Shown: piece by piece, positions 32,430 through 34,606 of the stretch
How positions within the stretch are numbered: the stretch's first letter is position 1
How the letters are laid out: every line of letters begins with the position of its first letter
From: Treponema sp.
Lineage (GTDB): Bacteria > Spirochaetota > Spirochaetia > Treponematales > Breznakiellaceae
DNA length: 34,606 nucleotides
Reading direction: 5' to 3'
Assembly (NCBI GenBank): GCA_031257195.1
Contig: JAIRPD010000085.1
Span: 1-34,606, forward strand
Position numbers and translations under genes: made by a program
The notes under the pieces: generated by a model
Database searches by the model: none
What the model was told of the DNA's origin: nothing
Seen by the model: only the letters and a program-made list of their open reading frames with translations

Positions 32430-33836
32430 ATGGTTCCACTGATAAAAGAAATCCTGGCCGCGCCCCCGGACCGGCGGGAAGTACTGGTCCGGGGCTGGGT
32501 GAGGACCCGGCGGGACATGAAGAACCTGGTCTTCGTGGAAATCCACGACGGTTCCTGCTTCAACGGCCTCCAGTGCGCCTGCGACGGCATCCCCGTGCCG
32601 CCGGGGCTTACCACCGGGGCCTCGGTGGAGATCAGGGGAACCCTGGTCCCCTCCCCCGCCCAGGGCCAGGCGGTGGAAATCGCCGCCGCCTCCATAACCC
32701 TCATAGGGGAAGCGCCGGGGGAGGAAAAAAACGGAATCCCCCCCTATCCCCTGCAAAAAAAGCGGCACACCCTGGAATTCCTCCGGGAAACCCCCCACCT
32801 CCGGGGCCGGACCAACACCATCGGGGCGGTTACGCGGGTCCGGGGGCGGCTGGCCTTCGCGGTACACCGGTTCTTCCAGGACCGGGGCTATCACTACCTT
32901 CATACCCCGGTTATCACCGGCAGCGACGCGGAAGGGGCGGGGGCGATGTTCCGGGTTACCACCCTGGACCCCGCCGCCCCGGCGAGGCCCCAGGGGCCGG
33001 CGGCCAAACCGGACTACCGGGAGGACTTCTTTGGGCGGGAAAGCTTCCTCACCGTCTCCGGCCAGCTCGAGGCGGAAGCCTACGCCATGGCCCTTTCCCG
33101 GGTCTACACCTTCGGCCCCACCTTTCGGGCGGAAAACTCCAACACCGCCCGGCACCTGGCGGAGTTCTGGATGATCGAGCCGGAAACCGCCTTTTTCCAC
33201 CTGGCGGACAACATGGACCTGGCGGAGGACTTTCTTAAATACTGCCTAAAAACCATCCTGGAGGAGTGCCCCGGGGACCTGGACTTCTTTGACCAGCGCT
33301 ACCAGAAGGGCCTCACCGGCGGCCTGCGGGCCGCGGCGGAGGCCGCCTTTACCCGCCTGACCTACACCGAGGCCATGGGGGAACTGGAAAAGGCCGCGGC
33401 GGCCCGGCCGGGCCGCTTCGAGTTCGCCCCCGCCTGGGGCCGGGACCTCCAGAGCGAACACGAAACCTTCCTCACCGAGGAACTTGTCCGGGGGCCGGTG
33501 ATCGTTACCGACTACCCCAAGGAGATCAAGGCCTTCTATATGAAGCTGAACGGGGACGGCAAAACCGTCCGGGCCATGGACGTGCTGGTCCCCCGGCTGG
33601 GGGAGATCATCGGCGGCTCGGAGCGGGAGGAAAACCTCGCCGCCCTGGAACACCGCATGGCGGAGCTGGGGATGGACCCGGACCGCTACGGCTGGTACCT
33701 GGACCTGCGCCGCTACGGTACGGCCCCCCACGCGGGCTTCGGCCTGGGCTTTGAGCGGCTGGTCCAGTACGTTACCGGCATGGCCAACATCCGGGACGTA
33801 ATCCCCTACCCCCGGGCCGCGGGGCGCTTGTACTAA
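32430..33836 (+). CDS. asnS: Asparaginyl-tRNA synthetase
   Basis: A 468-residue class IIb aminoacyl-tRNA synthetase that charges tRNA-Asn. The N-terminal anticodon-binding OB fold has VRGWVRTRRDMKNLVFVEIH. The catalytic domain has TPVITGSDAEGAGAMF, FLTVSGQLEAEAYAMALSRV, motif 2 TFRAENSNTARHLAEFWMIE and motif 3 GFGLGFERLVQYVTGMANIR followed by DVIPYPR. The length is that of the family. The reading frame is open further upstream (from 32031) but the promoter and family N-terminus fix the start at ATG 32430. It is divergent from the flagellar operon and appears to be transcribed alone. Confidence 0.97.
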   Translation: MVPLIKEILAAPPDRREVLVRGWVRTRRDMKNLVFVEIHDGSCFNGLQCACDGIPVPPGLTTGASVEIRGTLVPSPAQGQAVEIAAASITLIGEAPGEEKNGIPPYPLQKKRHTLEFLRETPHLRGRTNTIGAVTRVRGRLAFAVHRFFQDRGYHYLHTPVITGSDAEGAGAMFRVTTLDPAAPARPQGPAAKPDYREDFFGRESFLTVSGQLEAEAYAMALSRVYTFGPTFRAENSNTARHLAEFWMIEPETAFFHLADNMDLAEDFLKYCLKTILEECPGDLDFFDQRYQKGLTGGLRAAAEAAFTRLTYTEAMGELEKAAAARPGRFEFAPAWGRDLQSEHETFLTEELVRGPVIVTDYPKEIKAFYMKLNGDGKTVRAMDVLVPRLGEIIGGSEREENLAALEHRMAELGMDPDRYGWYLDLRRYGTAPHAGFGLGFERLVQYVTGMANIRDVIPYPRAAGRLY

Positions 33837-33840
33837 CCCC

Positions 33841-33915
33841 AAACAGGGAGAGCGGATGGGCGGCCTTTTTATTGGGGGTAAAGCGCCGCGCCCCCGGACG
33901 CCCTATGGTCTGTAG
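33841..33915 (+). other. Translation-start module with a 19-codon ORF (remnant or leader peptide)
   Basis: AAACAGGGAGA (33841-33851) followed after four bases by ATGGGC (33856) matches the start regions of the two genes downstream (33962 and 34548). Here the frame runs only 19 codons (MGGLFIGGKAPRPRTPYGL) to TAG at 33913-33915. It could be a decayed copy of such a gene, or a small peptide. It begins five bases after the asnS stop. Confidence 0.45.
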
Positions 33916-33961
33916 AGCCCCCCTAAGGGAAGGCGGTATACGAGTAAACAGGGAGAAGAAG

Positions 33962-34399
33962 ATGGGCAGTTTTACGGAAGAAATCACCCTGGTGAACGCG
34001 GCGGACAAGGTGCGGGTTGAGGGCGGCCTGCGCAAGGATGTCCGCGGCCTCACCATCCAGGCCACCCCCGACACCGGGGCGTGGACGCTGGTCATCAACG
34101 AGGAGATCCGGCGGAAGCTGGGACTGGAGGTTGAAAAACAGGTCCGGTCCACCCTGGCCGACGGTTCCTCCGCCGCCTACGGCGTTACCGAGCCGGTAAA
34201 GATCCACTGGAAAGACCGCTCCACCAGCCTGGAGGCCCTGGTCATCCCCAACGCCCGGGGCGTCCTGCTGGGCGCCCTCCCCCTGGAGGGCCTGGACCTG
34301 CGCGTGGACCCCGTACACCAGCGGCTCACCGGCATCCACGGCGACGAGGAATGTTACGAGGTCTACGAGGCCCACCCATCCGCTTCGCGGACGGCTTGA
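33962..34399 (+). CDS. Retropepsin-like clan AA aspartic protease
   Basis: A 145-residue protein with the single-lobe, retropepsin-like pattern. ATPDTGAWTLVINEEIRRKL carries the catalytic DTGA, and VIPNARGVLLGALPLEGLDL is the second conserved block (hydrophobic-hydrophobic-Gly then LEGLDL). Such proteins work as dimers, since one chain gives one Asp. The start is ATG 33962 with AGGGAGA upstream; the in-frame ATG at 33872 lacks a ribosome site. The last residues (PSASRTA) lie in a dispersed repeat, so the C-terminus may have been altered. TATACG at 33937-33942 could be a -10 box but a -35 is not seen. Substrate unknown. Confidence 0.8.
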   Translation: MGSFTEEITLVNAADKVRVEGGLRKDVRGLTIQATPDTGAWTLVINEEIRRKLGLEVEKQVRSTLADGSSAAYGVTEPVKIHWKDRSTSLEALVIPNARGVLLGALPLEGLDLRVDPVHQRLTGIHGDEECYEVYEAHPSASRTA

Positions 34400-34424
34400 T
34401 AACAGCGCCATCCATGGCGCCCGC
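34382..34424. repeat. Third, diverged copy of the intergenic B repeat, over the protease gene's end
   Basis: GCTTCGCGGACGGCTTGATA and the following 23 bases match the B repeats at 32089 and 32163; in the last 23 bases (from ACAGC, 34402) 19 positions agree with the copy at 32163. GCGCCAT-CC-ATGGCGC inside it is a perfect inverted repeat. The first part encodes the last residues and TGA stop of the retropepsin-like gene. Confidence 0.55.
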
Positions 34425-34463
34425 CTCCCCGCGGCCGGCCGGCGCTGGGGTTCGCGGGGGTAG

Positions 34464-34490
34464 CCCTTCCCCGGGGAAGGGTGATATACT
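34464..34490 (+). promoter_or_regulatory. Extended -10 promoter next to an 18-bp palindrome
   Basis: TGATATACT (34482-34490) is an extended -10 box (TGn-TATACT) without a recognisable -35. Directly before it CCCTTCCCCGGGGAAGGG (34464-34481) is a perfect 18-bp palindrome that occupies the spacer, a natural place for a regulator. The transcript would run about 50 bases to the ATG at 34548. Confidence 0.5.
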
Positions 34491-34547
34491 TTAAGGGCGG
34501 CGTTGATGAACGTCATGTCCATCAGCGCCCCCAAACAGGGAGAGCAC

Positions 34548-34606
34548 ATGGGCACTGTTATAGAAAAAGCCGCCCCGGCGTACGCGATCGCCGCGGCGCT
34601 TATCCT
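34548..34606 (+). CDS. 5' end of an unidentified gene sharing the protease leader (partial)
   Basis: The frame opens at ATG 34548 after AAACAGGGAGAGCAC and reads MGTVIEKAAPAYAIAAALI up to the window end. The leader and first codons resemble those of the retropepsin-like gene (MGSFTEE), but the following residues differ, so it is probably another family member or a partner protein. An in-frame ATG at 34506 is possible but has no ribosome site. Confidence 0.5.
   Translation, partial: MGTVIEKAAPAYAIAAALI

Overview
The window is high-GC bacterial DNA, densely packed with genes. It most likely comes from a spirochaete of the Treponema group. This rests on several features together: a FlgJ that is only the rod-binding domain, next to flgG and flgF; a treponeme-style LptD; a membrane-anchored PilZ protein; tandem DUF115 (MptE/Maf-like) genes; and a small DTGA-type clan AA aspartic protease. 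The assignment is inference; no rRNA is present.

Layout. At 1-700 there is the start of a minus-strand gene, a 23-bp minisatellite, and a small minus-strand gene divergent from an XRE regulator. At 1145-4210 (minus) the order of transcription is lepB, a second signal-peptidase-like gene whose nucleophile Ser is Ala, then hemW. At 4275-6232 (plus) a membrane PEGA/FGE-like protein is followed by smpB, then a palindromic repeat array and a convergent FtsB/DivIC-like gene. At 7069-13166 (plus) is a four-gene operon: an acidic repeat protein, an unknown protein and two DUF115 proteins. At 13153-26977 (minus) ten tightly overlapping genes run PilZ, HEAT-like secreted protein, comEC, rsmA, yggS, small membrane protein, two pseudouridine synthases, uvrA, lptD. 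A CPBP protease with an apparent ATT start (27064-27711) faces away from PilZ. At 27708-31762 (minus) flgF, flgG, flgJ and a GH13 sugar phosphorylase form one unit. The 670-bp gap 31763-32429 is full of palindromic and inverted repeats. Then come asnS, a retropepsin-like protease and the start of another gene.

Most notable signals. Four genes (XRE, PEGA/FGE, flgF, asnS) have a -10 box of the form (T/G)ATACT placed exactly six bases before the ATG with no usable ribosome-binding site, which predicts leaderless mRNAs. The flgF promoter and the promoter of the DUF115 operon share CCGATACT, a sigma-28-like -10 core, which suggests that the unknown operon belongs to the motility regulon. The flgF-asnS gap contains a MITE-like element with 29-bp arms and a duplicated hairpin unit whose second copy has lost exactly 26 bp.
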